From an uncultured Subdoligranulum sp. (lineage in GTDB: Bacteria; Bacillota; Clostridia; Oscillospirales; Ruminococcaceae): a stretch of 64,000 bases of DNA. The stretch spans positions 2,534,481-2,598,480 of the forward strand of contig NZ_OZ007030.1 of NCBI RefSeq assembly GCF_963931595.1, in the 5' to 3' direction. The notes under the pieces are model-generated. The model was not told the DNA's origin and did no database searches. It saw only the letters and a list, made by a program, of their open reading frames with translations. Made by a program: the position numbers and the translations under genes. Of the stretch, positions 16,093 to 24,459 are shown piece by piece. Numbering within the stretch: the stretch's first letter is position 1; each line of letters starts with the position of its first letter.

Positions 16093-17700
16093 TTAACCGT
16101 TCATGCTGGCAAAGTAGTTGTCCAGACCGGTCTGCTTGAGCTGCAGCAGTTCCTGCAGGTTCATCTCGTTCAGTTTGGCGATGTAGGCATCCCACTCGCT
16201 CTCGGCGCCGCCGTTCATGATCCAGGTCGCCTTCTGGCTCTCGGCATAGGGCTTCAGGTCGGTTTCGATCTGGGTGATGCGGTCGGTGGTGTCGATGTCA
16301 AAGAAGATGGGCGGGTAGTCGTAGTCGCTCTCCATGGCCGGGGCGAACTCGCTCTGGATCACATCCAGCCGCAGCTTGGCGTCGTCCGGCATGGTGGTGT
16401 ACTGGCCGTAGTAGCTGTCCAGCACCGCCAGAGGGCCGCCCAGGTTGGTCTTCATGCGCAGTTCGTAGGGGACCACACCCGCGGGCACCGGCAGATGCTG
16501 CAGTGTGCCGTCGTCCTTCATCTCGAAGATGTTGTCCTGGGTGGTGTCGCCGTAGGTGCCCCAGTTGTCCTGCACCGACTGGATCGGATCATAGAGCTGG
16601 TCGATCCACTTGGCGGTGAGCGCCGGGTTGGGGTTGGTGCCGGTGATGACGCAGCGGCCGATCTCAAAGCCCATGGCGTTCTGGCGGGTGACTGCCTGCT
16701 CGCCGTCGGCGTTCTTCAGCGGGGGCAGGGCCACGTAGTTGTCGGGGGTGCCGGCGCTGGTGTTGTCCCACGCCATGAACAGGCCGTAGCGGTCGCTGGC
16801 CGCCTTGGAGACGTAGGTGTTGTAGTCCTGGGTGAAGACTTCGGGGTCGATGAGGCCCTCGGTGTAGAGGGTGTGCAGCCATTCCAGACCCGGGATGATG
16901 CCCTCGTCCGCCAGGGTGTAGACCACCTTTTTATCGTTGGTGACCACGTAGTGGTCGGCGTTGTCGCCGTAGCCGAAGGCGCTGAGCAGCACGCCCACGT
17001 CCTCATTGCCGCCGTTCATGACGAAGGAGAGGGGCAGGCTGTCGGGATGGGCCTGCTTGAAGGCGCGCAGCACCTCGGTGAGTTCGTCGGGGGTGGTGGG
17101 CATATCCAGACCCAGCTCATCCAGCCAGGCTTTGTTGATCCAGGGGATGCCGCCGATGGACTGGATGGATTCCTTGCCGCTGCCCAGCTCCTCGATCCAG
17201 GGGAAGGAGTAGATGTGGCCGTCGGGGGCGGTGATGAGGGTGCGGTACTCGGGGTTTTCGTCCAGCACCTTCTTCAGGTTGGGCATGTACTGGTCGATGA
17301 GGTCGTCCACCGCGATGATGGTGCCGTCCTTGGCGTAGCGCAGCAGGTCGTACTGGCTCATCTGGGCGTCAAAGACCATGTCAGGCAGTTCCTTCTTGGC
17401 CAGGGCCAGCTGCTTTTTCTCGCCGAACTGGTCGTCCACGTAGACCGTCCAGTCGATGTGGACGTTGGTGGCTTCCTCCAGCCGCTGGGCGATCAGACGG
17501 TCGTTGATCTCCTGCCCGGCGAAGGAGGGCTCATGGGTCAGGGCGGTAAAGGTAACGGTCTCGCTCAGGGGGAAGGAGGCCGAAGCCGCATCCACCGACG
17601 CGGCGGCGCTGTTCTTGCCCGAACCGCAGCCGGACAGGGTGCCCAGCGCCAGGGCGGCGGCGCCGGCCAGGGCCAGCGCCCGTTTGGAAATGGATTTCAT
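16093..17700 (-). CDS. Extracellular solute-binding lipoprotein (LplA-type sugar ABC transporter)
   Basis: 535 aa. Signal peptide with lipobox LSGC (Cys about residue 25). Size and motifs (ALTHEPSFAGQEINDRL, GDNADHYVVTNDKKVVYT, TDVIQSEFAP-like C-terminal part) fit the large family-1 binding proteins that work with LplB/LplC permeases. The start is set by an AAGGAG site; an upstream extension lacks one. With a GH32 gene next, a fructo-oligosaccharide ligand is likely. No ATPase is in the operon, which is usual, because such systems share a common MsmK-like ATPase. Confidence 0.87.
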   Translation of the reverse strand: MKSISKRALALAGAAALALGTLSGCGSGKNSAAASVDAASASFPLSETVTFTALTHEPSFAGQEINDRLIAQRLEEATNVHIDWTVYVDDQFGEKKQLALAKKELPDMVFDAQMSQYDLLRYAKDGTIIAVDDLIDQYMPNLKKVLDENPEYRTLITAPDGHIYSFPWIEELGSGKESIQSIGGIPWINKAWLDELGLDMPTTPDELTEVLRAFKQAHPDSLPLSFVMNGGNEDVGVLLSAFGYGDNADHYVVTNDKKVVYTLADEGIIPGLEWLHTLYTEGLIDPEVFTQDYNTYVSKAASDRYGLFMAWDNTSAGTPDNYVALPPLKNADGEQAVTRQNAMGFEIGRCVITGTNPNPALTAKWIDQLYDPIQSVQDNWGTYGDTTQDNIFEMKDDGTLQHLPVPAGVVPYELRMKTNLGGPLAVLDSYYGQYTTMPDDAKLRLDVIQSEFAPAMESDYDYPPIFFDIDTTDRITQIETDLKPYAESQKATWIMNGGAESEWDAYIAKLNEMNLQELLQLKQTGLDNYFASMNG

Positions 17701-17751
17701 ACTGTTTCTCCTTTTCTTTTGCGTATAGCAGTGTAGAGGGATGTACGAATC

Positions 17752-17763
17752 GGAACCGGTTCC
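17752..17763. promoter_or_regulatory. Candidate LacI-type operator upstream of the solute-binding gene
   Basis: GGAACCGGTTCC is a perfect 12-bp palindrome with a central CG-type symmetry typical of LacI-family sites. It lies 52 bp before the binding-protein ATG, inside the operon, suggesting an additional regulated internal promoter. Not proven. Confidence 0.35.
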
Positions 17764-17880
17764 CGGGGTGTGCGCCGGGAAGATCATACTAGGGAAAGAA
17801 GGAGGCGGCTGAAGCCTCTTGCGGTGCCCGAATCGTGCGGCGCGCCTTGGGGCGGCGCTTGCACTCTTCGACCGCGGCGC

Positions 17881-17927
17881 CTAACATTTTCCCCTGCATC
17901 CGCCGCAGGCGGCGGGGAAAATGTTAG
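17881..17927 (-). promoter_or_regulatory. Long stem-loop spanning the permease stop codon
   Basis: CTAACATTTTCCCC (17881-17894) pairs perfectly with GGGGAAAATGTTAG (17914-17927), with an inner CCGCC/GGCGG hairpin. It covers the stop codon of the second permease. No U-run follows, so it is more likely an RNA stability or partial termination element that sets different levels of permease and binding protein. Confidence 0.6.
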
Positions 17928-18814
17928 CCTTTCACCGATCCCAGCATAACGCCCTTCTCGAAGTATTTCTGGAAGAAGGGGTACATGACCAGCAGCGGCA
18001 CGCTGGAGACCACGATGGTGGAGTACTTCAGCTGCTCGGCGATCTTGGCCATCATGGCGGCGTTCTGGGCGTCGGCCACCATGCCGGGGCGCGGGGTGTT
18101 CTGCACCAGGATGGACCGGATGACCAGCTGCAACGGCTGCAGGGACTGGTCTTCCAGGTAGATCATGGCGTCGAAGTAGCTGTTCCACATGCCCACGAAC
18201 TGGTAGAGCACCAGCACCGCGATGATGGGCTTGCAGACCGGAATGAGGATGCGGAAGAAGTACTGCAGCTCCGAGGCGCCGTCCAGGGCCGCGGCCTCGT
18301 GGAGTTCCAGCGGGATGGACTTGTAATACGTACGGGCCAGGATGATGTTCCACACGTTGACGGCGCCGGGCAGGATCAGCGCCAGCGGGCTGTTGATGAG
18401 GTTCAGGTTGGATACCAACAGGTAGGTGGGCATCAGGCCGCCGCCGAAGAACATCGTAATGAGGAAGAAGGTGTTGATGGCGCTGCGTCCCACGAACTGG
18501 GGCAGGCTCAGCGGGTAGGCCGCCAGCAGGCAGATCACGGTGGAGAACACCGCGAACACTGCCGAGTAGAGGAAGGAGTTGAGGAAGCCCCGGCCGATCA
18601 TCTCGTCCTGGAAGACGCGGCGGTAACCTTCCAGCGTCCAGTCCTCCGGCATGAAGCTGATGCCCTGGTTGGTGAGCACCACCGGGTCGATGAAGGAGGC
18701 CAGCACCACGTAGATCAGCGGAATGAGCACCGCCAGCGAGAAGAGGGCCAGCAAAATGTAACCGCACCACAGGACGACCTTATCCTTGCGGGTGTAAAAC
18801 TGTCTGGATTCCAT
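17924..18814 (-). CDS. Carbohydrate ABC transporter permease, LplC type
   Basis: 296 aa with six hydrophobic segments. The EAA loop that docks the ATPase is visible as ELHEAAALDGASELQYFF, followed by ILIP. FFGGGLMPTYLLV is typical of LplC-type permeases. It pairs with the upstream LplB-type permease and the downstream binding protein. AAGGAG site before the ATG. Confidence 0.9.
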   Translation of the reverse strand: MESRQFYTRKDKVVLWCGYILLALFSLAVLIPLIYVVLASFIDPVVLTNQGISFMPEDWTLEGYRRVFQDEMIGRGFLNSFLYSAVFAVFSTVICLLAAYPLSLPQFVGRSAINTFFLITMFFGGGLMPTYLLVSNLNLINSPLALILPGAVNVWNIILARTYYKSIPLELHEAAALDGASELQYFFRILIPVCKPIIAVLVLYQFVGMWNSYFDAMIYLEDQSLQPLQLVIRSILVQNTPRPGMVADAQNAAMMAKIAEQLKYSTIVVSSVPLLVMYPFFQKYFEKGVMLGSVKG

Positions 18815-18871
18815 GCGCTGCGCTCCTTTCTTAGAGGCCTTCGCCGTCGTTGAGCTTGCTGACGATGGCGT

Positions 18872-19756
18872 TCACGGCCAGCAGCAGCACCACGTTGATG
18901 ACGGCGTTGAACAGGCCACCGCCGTGGAGTAACCGTAGTCGCCGATCTCAAGGCCCAGGCGATAGACGTAGGTGGGGATGATCTCGGAGGCCGCACGGTT
19001 CAGGTCGGTCTGCAGGGCCAGGGCTTTCTCGAAGCCGATGTTCATGATCTGGCCGGCGGACAGGATAAACTGGATGACCATGATGGGTTTGAGGGTGGGG
19101 ATGTCCACGTTCCAGATCTGCTGCAACAGGCTCGCGCCGTCGATGTTGCAGGCGTCCACCAGGTCACCGCTGACGCCGGACAGCGCCGCCGTGTAGATGA
19201 TGGAAGCCCAGCCGGCGCCCTGCCAGATGCCGCTGATGATGTAGATGGGCCGGAAGGCCGCGGGGTCGGTCATCAGGTTGGACTGGGTGCCCAGCGCCGC
19301 GTTGATGGGGCCCACCGGCGACAGGAAGGCGATGATCATACCGGCCAGGACGATGACCGAAATGAAGTTGGGGGCGTAGATCAGCAGCTGGATCTTCTTG
19401 CGGATGCCCACCCGCCGCACACGGGAGAGCAGGATCGCCAGGATGATGGGCGGGAAGAAGCCCCACAGCAGGCCGTAGACGCTGAGCTTGAGGGTGTTGA
19501 CCATCAGGCGGGGGAACTCGGTGGAGGAAAGGAACCGCTGGAAGTTCTCGAACCAGATCCAGTCGCTGCCGAAGATGCCCAGGCGGTTGTTGTAATCCTC
19601 AAAGGCGATGGCCAGGCCGCCCATGGGCACGTATTTGAAGATCAGCGTAAGCAGCACCGCGGGCAGTGCGAAGAACACGTAGAGCTGCCAGTTGTTTTTG
19701 ATGTAGACCAGCTTTTTGTGGCGGGTCTCGGCATCAGGAAATTTGGGTAAGCCCAT
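18872..19756 (-). CDS. Carbohydrate ABC transporter permease, LplB type, frameshifted near the end
   Basis: About 295 aa as read. Six helices, with the EAA-type loop around LVDACNIDGASLLQQIWNV. Start MGLPKFPDAE is preferred to an upstream in-frame ATG without a ribosome site. The last residues (after YGYSTAV) are nonsense, rich in Cys and Trp. Restoring one G near 18916 gives GLFNAVINVVLLLAVNAIV and a stop at 18831, the normal family ending. So the final ~35 residues, including the last helix, are lost through a one-base deletion or a sequencing error. Confidence 0.8.
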   Translation of the reverse strand: MGLPKFPDAETRHKKLVYIKNNWQLYVFFALPAVLLTLIFKYVPMGGLAIAFEDYNNRLGIFGSDWIWFENFQRFLSSTEFPRLMVNTLKLSVYGLLWGFFPPIILAILLSRVRRVGIRKKIQLLIYAPNFISVIVLAGMIIAFLSPVGPINAALGTQSNLMTDPAAFRPIYIISGIWQGAGWASIIYTAALSGVSGDLVDACNIDGASLLQQIWNVDIPTLKPIMVIQFILSAGQIMNIGFEKALALQTDLNRAASEIIPTYVYRLGLEIGDYGYSTAVACSTPSSTWCCCWP

Positions 19757-19774
19757 GATCTCATCTCTTATTTT

Positions 19775-19975
19775 ACATTTGCACACCAAACATTTACGTT
19801 TTGTAACCTTGTGCGTTTACTATACGCCAATTTTGGGGCGGTGTCAACGAAAAACGGCCCGTCGGAATGCGATTTGTAGGCTTACACAACGGGGCTCGGC
19901 CGGAGTTGTGCAAATGTGAAAAAATGAATTTACAAAAGTTTACACTCTTGTGCTTTTGACGATTTGCGGTATAAT
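19775..19975. promoter_or_regulatory. Divergent control region between the sugar operon and its LacI regulator
   Basis: Minus strand: TTGACA (19842-19847), 17-bp spacer, TATAGT (19819-19824) drives the ABC/GH32 operon. Plus strand: TTGTGC (19948-19953), 16-bp spacer, TATAAT (19970-19975) drives lacI. ACATTTGCACA (19775-19785) and its inverse TGTGCAAATGT (19907-19917) flank the region 121 bp apart. They are candidate regulator sites, though neither half is a typical LacI palindrome. Confidence 0.6.
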
Positions 19976-20010
19976 AAACAGTAGAGAGAAACTGTACAGG
20001 AGGATTTGCC

Positions 20011-21036
20011 ATGGCCGCCAAAAAGGTGACGATGCAGGACATTGCCGATGCCTGCGGGTTGTCCCGCAACACAGTATCCAAGGTATTCAACGGGCGGGGC
20101 AGCGTGCCCGAGACCACCCGCCGCTCCGTGCTGGAGAAAGCCAGCGCCATGGGCTACCGCCAGCTGCCCGAGCCCGCGGGCCAGCCGGCGCCCCAGGGGC
20201 GGAGCATCGCCCTGCTCACCCTCTGCATGCCGGGGCGCAACCATTACGGCGCCAACTTCATTTCCGGCTTCACCAACCGGATGAGCCGGGCGGGCTACAC
20301 CCTGATGGTCTACGAGATCCAGCCCGACGAGCACCGGGACTGCCGTCTGCCCGCCAACTTTGTGCTGGAGAACACGGCGGGCATCCTCTGCATCGAGATG
20401 TTCGACCGCCGCTACACCGAGTTCATCGGGCGGCTGGGGCTGCCGGTGATCTTCTCGGACACCTACGCCCGGGCGGATTTCTCCGCCATGGCGGGGGATT
20501 TCATTTCCATGGAGAACACCACCAGTTCCATCGCGGTGACCAACCGGCTCATCGACCTGGGGGCCCGGGCGCTGGGCTTTGTGGGGGACCACACCCACTG
20601 CAACAGTTTTTATGAGCGGTTCAACGGCTTCCGCACGGCGGTGGCCCGGGCGGGGCTGACGCTGGACCCCCAGCTCTGCATCGTGGCGCCCAACAGCGCC
20701 CCCTACGGCGAGACCGCCTGGCTGGTGGACCAGCTGCAGGCCATGCCCCGGCTGCCCGACGCCTTTGTCTGCGCCAACGACTATCTGGCCATCCATCTGA
20801 TGCGGGCGCTGAAGTACCAGCATCTGCGCATTCCCGAGGACATCATGGTGGTGGGCTTCGACGATTCGCCGGAAGCCACCGTCACCGAGCCGCCCCTCTC
20901 CACCGTGCGCATCGCCAGCGGCGAGATGGGCTTCATGGCGGCGGGCATCCTGCTGGACCGCATCCAGCGGCCCTCCCTGCCCTACCGCTGCTGCTACGTC
21001 CAGACCACCCCGGTGTGGCGCGCCAGCACCCGCTGA
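20011..21036 (+). CDS. LacI-family transcriptional regulator of the GH32/ABC operon
   Basis: 341 aa. N-terminal LacI helix-turn-helix (TMQDIADACGLSRNTVSKVF, residues ~7-26, then hinge) and a C-terminal periplasmic-binding-protein-like domain (residues ~65-335; GFDDSPEATVTEPPLSTVR). AGGAGG site. Divergent from the transporter and GH32 operon, so it probably represses that operon until a sugar binds. Confidence 0.9.
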   Translation: MAAKKVTMQDIADACGLSRNTVSKVFNGRGSVPETTRRSVLEKASAMGYRQLPEPAGQPAPQGRSIALLTLCMPGRNHYGANFISGFTNRMSRAGYTLMVYEIQPDEHRDCRLPANFVLENTAGILCIEMFDRRYTEFIGRLGLPVIFSDTYARADFSAMAGDFISMENTTSSIAVTNRLIDLGARALGFVGDHTHCNSFYERFNGFRTAVARAGLTLDPQLCIVAPNSAPYGETAWLVDQLQAMPRLPDAFVCANDYLAIHLMRALKYQHLRIPEDIMVVGFDDSPEATVTEPPLSTVRIASGEMGFMAAGILLDRIQRPSLPYRCCYVQTTPVWRASTR

Positions 21037-21066
21037 AGACAAAACAAAACCCGCCCCCGGTTTTCT

Positions 21067-21870
21067 GAACCGAACCAGTAAAAACGGACAATAGACAAAA
21101 CGCCCCCTGATGTAGGAAAATAAAAGTACTACATCAGGGGGTATTACTATGAGTAAAAGGAATTACACGCATGTAGAGGAGTTGTTTCCGGAAATCGAAG
21201 CTATGATTGCCTCCGGAAAAACGCAGAGAGAAGTAGCGGAGCATTTTGGGTTTCGGGATAAGTATGTCGTAAAGAGCCTTGTGAAACGGGAGAGAGCCAA
21301 ACAGCGGAAGCGGGAAGCTGGGATTACGATTCGGCCCAGGGGACGACAACGGAAAGATGCTGAGCCCAAAGATATCATTACAGAACAGGCTTACGAAATT
21401 CGGCGTCTGCGCATGGAGAATGAATTGCTGCGGGATTTTCTGCGATCCACAGGAAGGAAGTGAAAGCAAAGGCAAAATATGCCGTGATTTACCGGTACAA
21501 GGAAAAATATCCTGTGCTTGCCATGTGCCGATTCTTTGCAGTGTCCAGGAGCGGTTATTACAGCTTTGTAAAGCGGATGGGCCGTGCTGAAAAGGATGCA
21601 GCTCTTGCCGAAACGATCCGGCAGCAGCAGACAAAATGCTTTCATACTTACGGTTACCGACGGATGTGGCAGTGGCTGAAAGGCAGCAAAGGAATTTACC
21701 ACAACCCCAAGACAATTCTGCGTGTCATGAAGAAATATGGCTTGCTGGCCGAGATTCGCCGCCGCAGACGTTGGCAGCGGATGGGTGAGCAGCTGCACAA
21801 ATATGAAAATCTACTGAAGCGGGATTTTCATGCCGAAAGGCCAAACTACAACTGGGTGACCTCTATCTCC
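21067..21870 (+). mobile_element. IS3-type insertion sequence, truncated on the right
   Basis: The segment has clearly lower GC than its surroundings. It begins before a 13-bp inverted repeat that can form a hairpin (21103-21115 and 21129-21141) and carries overlapping orfA and orfB. The second half of orfB and the right terminal repeat are missing; the sequence joins a response-regulator fragment at about 21860-21875. The left boundary is approximate. Confidence 0.65.
21149..21463 (+). CDS. IS3-type transposase OrfA
   Basis: 104 aa. A helix-turn-helix is seen in GKTQREVAEHFGFRDKYVVKSL, and a leucine-zipper-like end in EIRRLRMENELLRDFLR that would mediate multimerisation. Its TGA overlaps the orfB GTG (GTGA), an arrangement used for coupled or frameshifted expression in this IS family. 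The gene itself appears intact. Confidence 0.75.
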   Translation: MSKRNYTHVEELFPEIEAMIASGKTQREVAEHFGFRDKYVVKSLVKRERAKQRKREAGITIRPRGRQRKDAEPKDIITEQAYEIRRLRMENELLRDFLRSTGRK

Positions 21871-21903
21871 TGTCCCGAGGCGGCGGCATACTGCCCGATA
21901 TAG
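21460..21903 (+). pseudogene. IS3-type transposase OrfB, truncated
   Basis: The first ~133 residues match an OrfB N-terminus (YAVIYRYKEKYPVLAMCRFF, SRSGYYSFVKR, TYGYRRMWQWL, MKKYGLLAEIRRRR) and end at RPNYNWVT, just before the DDE catalytic core begins. The remaining codons are antisense to a response-regulator fragment. No catalytic Asp or Glu is left, so the element cannot transpose by itself. Confidence 0.8.
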
Positions 21904-21959
21904 TCCCTGAGCTGGTTGCGGTACTGAAGGTCATCTTCCACCAGTGCGATCCGTATCAC
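21866..21959 (-). pseudogene. Response-regulator N-terminal stub cut by the IS remnant
   Basis: From a GTG with an AAGGAG site, the minus strand reads MIRIALVEDDLQYRNQLRDY, then IGQYAAASGQEIEV. That is the start of a receiver domain of the LytTR/AgrA type with the acidic EDD pocket. It ends at the IS junction after ~33 residues, so nearly the whole gene is gone. Confidence 0.65.
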
Positions 21960-22260
21960 CGCAGACTCTCCTTCCCTGTTTGTTGTTTCGTTCCACCGTA
22001 CATTTTTTTCTATCATAAGCCAAACCCCGTGCCTTTTGCAAGAGTTTTTCCCGCGCCCCGGCCGGGATGTGCAGCCGGCAGGGCGGTTCCGGCAGGGACC
22101 GCCGTCCCTTTTCCGCCACGGAATAATAAATATCCCCCGGCGGAGCCGGGGGTTTTGCACAGACGGGTGAAACCCTGGAATACTAGCGCACGCGTCACGT
22201 CGCGTTGGTACGGCCTGCCAGCCGCGAAGGATTGCTACTTGCCGCCCGTAAACGAGCTGT
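21960..22260. other. Gene-free stretch between the regulator stub and tnpA
   Basis: No supported gene. It holds the former upstream region of the regulator stub, a terminator at 22134-22156, and the probable right end of the IS200 element (about 22180-22260), which has imperfect GC inverted repeats. Confidence 0.5.
22134..22156 (+). terminator. Intrinsic terminator (owner gene lost)
   Basis: CCCCCGGC (22134-22141), loop GGA, GCCGGGGG (22145-22152), then TTTT. It points in the plus direction but no intact plus-strand gene ends here. It is probably left over from a gene removed when this region rearranged. Confidence 0.7.
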
Positions 22261-22830
22261 TTAGAAGTTTCCCATTGTCAGCTGTTCGCCTGCCTGGTCT
22301 TCTTCTAACTGGCGCCGGATGTATTCTGCTATCTTTTTATCGTTTTTTCCTGCTGTATCCACATAGTATCCCCTGCACCAGAACTCCCTATTGCGATACT
22401 TGAATTTCAGTTCTGGGAATTTCTCGTACAGCATCAGGCTGCTTTTCCCCTTCAGATACCCCATGAAGCTCGAAACCGAATATTTCGGCGGTATCTCGAC
22501 CAGCATGTGGATATGGTCCGGGCATACTTCTGCTTCCACGATTTTTACCTTCTTCCAGTTGCACAGTGTTCTTAAAATCTCTCCGATTTCTCTGCGCTTC
22601 TGGCCGTAGAACACTTTGCGCCGATATTTCGGCGCAAAGACTATGTGGTATTTGCAATTCCAGCTTGTATGCGATAAACTGTTTACGTCGTTCATTTTTG
22701 AATGACCTCCCTTTGCTTGTTTGTGCAGTTGGCAGACCGCACTCCTATTATAGCAAAGGGAGTTTTTATTTCACCATGATCGACATAAGTCTTTTTTGGA
22801 ACCACTCGCCTAGCGAGTGGTTTTCGAGAC
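22180..22830 (-). mobile_element. IS200-type element (single tnpA)
   Basis: Contains an intact Y1 transposase and, 105 bp upstream of it, a perfect hairpin with arms AACCACTCGC (22800-22809) and GCGAGTGGTT (22813-22822), loop CTA. This is the kind of left-end hairpin that IS200/IS605 TnpA binds. The right end is less clear. No tnpB is present. Boundaries are estimates. Confidence 0.7.
22261..22695 (-). CDS. tnpA: IS200-type transposase TnpA (Y1 HUH)
   Basis: 144 aa. HUH motif in CPDHIHMLVEI, catalytic Tyr region in GYYVDTAGKN, and the typical start SWNCKYHIVFAPKYRRKVFY. The length is normal and no damage is seen. It cuts and rejoins single-stranded DNA at hairpin ends. Lower GC than the chromosome around it, consistent with recent arrival. 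Confidence 0.93.
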   Translation of the reverse strand: MNDVNSLSHTSWNCKYHIVFAPKYRRKVFYGQKRREIGEILRTLCNWKKVKIVEAEVCPDHIHMLVEIPPKYSVSSFMGYLKGKSSLMLYEKFPELKFKYRNREFWCRGYYVDTAGKNDKKIAEYIRRQLEEDQAGEQLTMGNF

Positions 22831-22832
22831 AC

Positions 22833-22868
22833 AAAAAGGCGTACACCCGAAAGGTGTACGCCTTTTTT
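22833..22868. terminator. Bidirectional terminator after pxpA
   Basis: Arms AAAAAGGCGTACACC (22833-22847) and GGTGTACGCCTTTTTT (22853-22868) form a strong stem with T-runs on both strands. It ends the pxp operon (minus strand) and insulates it from the IS200 element. Confidence 0.85.
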
Positions 22869-22881
22869 TGCTGTTGAGCAT

Positions 22882-23637
22882 TCAGAAAGCCTGCAGCGTG
22901 ATGCCGCCGGCGGGCAGGGCCGCCCGCAGCTTTTCCACAAAGGCCAGGGCCTTGGGGCCGTCCCCGTGGACACAGACGGAATCCGCCTGCAAGCTCACCT
23001 CGCTGCCGTCCCGGGCGGTGACCTTGCCCTCTTTGACCATCCGGGCCACCCGGGCGATGGCCTCGCCCTCGTCGGTGATCATGGCGCCGGGCTGGCCCCG
23101 GGGCACGAGGGTCCCGCCGGGCTGGTAGCCCCGGTCGGCGAAGACCTCGCAGGCCACCGGCAGGCCGATGGCTTTGGCCGCCGCCACCATCTCGCTGCCC
23201 GAGAGGGCCAGCAGGACGGCCCCGGGGGCCGCCTTTTGTACGGCCCGGCAGATGGCGTCGGCCAGGGCGCGGTCCTTGGCGGCCATGTTGTACAGCGCAC
23301 CGTGGGGCTTCACGTGGTGGAGGGGCACCCCCTCCGCCTGGCAGAAAGCCTGGAGGGCGCCGATCTGGTAGGCCACGCAGTCGGCGGCCTCCGCCGGGGC
23401 GATCTGCATTTTGCGGCGGCCGAAGCCCATCAGGTCGGGCAGGCCGGGGTGGGCCCCCACCTGAACGCCGTATTTCCGGCAGAGGGCCACGCTGCGGTGC
23501 ATGACGGTGGGGTCCCCGGCGTGGTAGCCGCAGGCGATGTTGGCGGAGGTAATATAGGGGATGATGGCTTCGTCGCTGCCGATGGTGTAGGCGCCGAAGC
23601 TCTCCCCCAGGTCACAGTTGAGATCCAGAAAGGGCAT
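22882..23637 (-). CDS. pxpA: PxpA, 5-oxoprolinase subunit A (LamB/YcsF family)
   Basis: 251 aa, beginning MPFLDLNCDLGESFGAY, the LamB/YcsF signature; also SANIACGYHAGDP and VKPHGALYN, with metal-type His and Asp positions. With PxpB and PxpC it forms the ATP-dependent prokaryotic 5-oxoprolinase that opens 5-oxoproline to glutamate. AAAGGAGG site. It is last in the operon, separated from pxpBC by a DUF1445 gene. Confidence 0.93.
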   Translation of the reverse strand: MPFLDLNCDLGESFGAYTIGSDEAIIPYITSANIACGYHAGDPTVMHRSVALCRKYGVQVGAHPGLPDLMGFGRRKMQIAPAEAADCVAYQIGALQAFCQAEGVPLHHVKPHGALYNMAAKDRALADAICRAVQKAAPGAVLLALSGSEMVAAAKAIGLPVACEVFADRGYQPGGTLVPRGQPGAMITDEGEAIARVARMVKEGKVTARDGSEVSLQADSVCVHGDGPKALAFVEKLRAALPAGGITLQAF

Positions 23638-23655
23638 GGCAAAAGGCCTCCTTTG

Positions 23656-24459
23656 TCAGAACCGCAGGGCGGTGTTCTTCACGTCGGTCAAAAACATGTG
23701 CCCCGGGGCGTGGGTGATGCAGAATGTGGGTTTGGACGCCATGACCGCCGCCTGGGGGGTGACCCCGCAGGGCCAGAAGACCGGCACCTCCCCGGGACGT
23801 ATCGTGACAGGGTCGCCGAAATCGGGGTGGGCAAGGTCGGTGATGCCGATGGCTTCGGGGAAGCCGATCTGCACCGGCGCGCCGTGCACCCGGGGCATGC
23901 CCGCCGTGATGGCCACCGCCGCCGGCACCAGCTTGTGGGGAATGGGCCGCATACTCACCACCATGTTGCCGTGGAACACCCCCGCCGATTCACAGGGAAT
24001 GTTCGTATTGTACATGGGGACGTTGACCCCCTCCTCGATCTGGCGCACCGGGATGTCCGCCTCCAGCAGGGCGCTCTCAAAAGAAAAGCTGCACCCGATG
24101 AGGAAGCTGACAAGATCCTCCCGCTCCTCAAAATAGCGGGCCACGTCGGTGGGTTCCTCGGCGAGCACGCCGTCCCGGTAGACCCGGTAGCGGGGGATGT
24201 CGGTGGCAATATCGCTGCCCGGGGCGAAGCGGGCAAAACTGCGCTGCCCCGCGTCGGCCACTTCCAAGAGCGGGCAGGCCTTGGGGTTGCGCTGGCAGAA
24301 GAGCAGAAAGTCCCAGGCCAGCGCCTTGGGCAGCACCACCAGGTTGCCCTGGGCGTACCCCGCGCAGAAGCCGGTGGTGGGGCCGGTGATTTCGCCCCGG
24401 CGGATGGCCGCCCGGGCGGCTGCGGGGGTGAGCCCCGCGGGATCAAAGGCAGCATTCAT
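23656..24459 (-). CDS. DUF1445 / D-glutamate cyclase-family protein (YcsI-like)
   Basis: 267 aa. Begins with [20 protein letters not shown] and contains [35 protein letters not shown] and [19 protein letters not shown], all typical of the DUF1445 (Pfam D-Glu_cyclase) family. Bacillus ycsI, next to pxp genes, is a homologue. The family forms the N-terminal part of animal D-glutamate cyclase (DGLUCY). It overlaps pxpC by ATGA. The likely role is D-glutamate/5-oxo-D-proline metabolism together with the DUF4392 gene upstream. Confidence 0.88.
   Translation of the reverse strand: MNAAFDPAGLTPAAARAAIRRGEITGPTTGFCAGYAQGNLVVLPKALAWDFLLFCQRNPKACPLLEVADAGQRSFARFAPGSDIATDIPRYRVYRDGVLAEEPTDVARYFEEREDLVSFLIGCSFSFESALLEADIPVRQIEEGVNVPMYNTNIPCESAGVFHGNMVVSMRPIPHKLVPAAVAITAGMPRVHGAPVQIGFPEAIGITDLAHPDFGDPVTIRPGEVPVFWPCGVTPQAAVMASKPTFCITHAPGHMFLTDVKNTALRF

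Noticed and set aside
14794..17736. A 980-codon open frame antisense to the GH32 and solute-binding genes
   Set aside because: It is a high-GC shadow: His/Gly/Val/Ala-rich, no ribosome site, no domain, and fully opposite two clear genes. The same applies to the other long antisense frames over the pxp, kinase and lipoprotein genes.
21846..22160. A 104-codon minus-strand frame covering the regulator stub
   Set aside because: Only the part from the GTG at 21959 looks like a protein (receiver start); the upstream codons are low-complexity and lack support.
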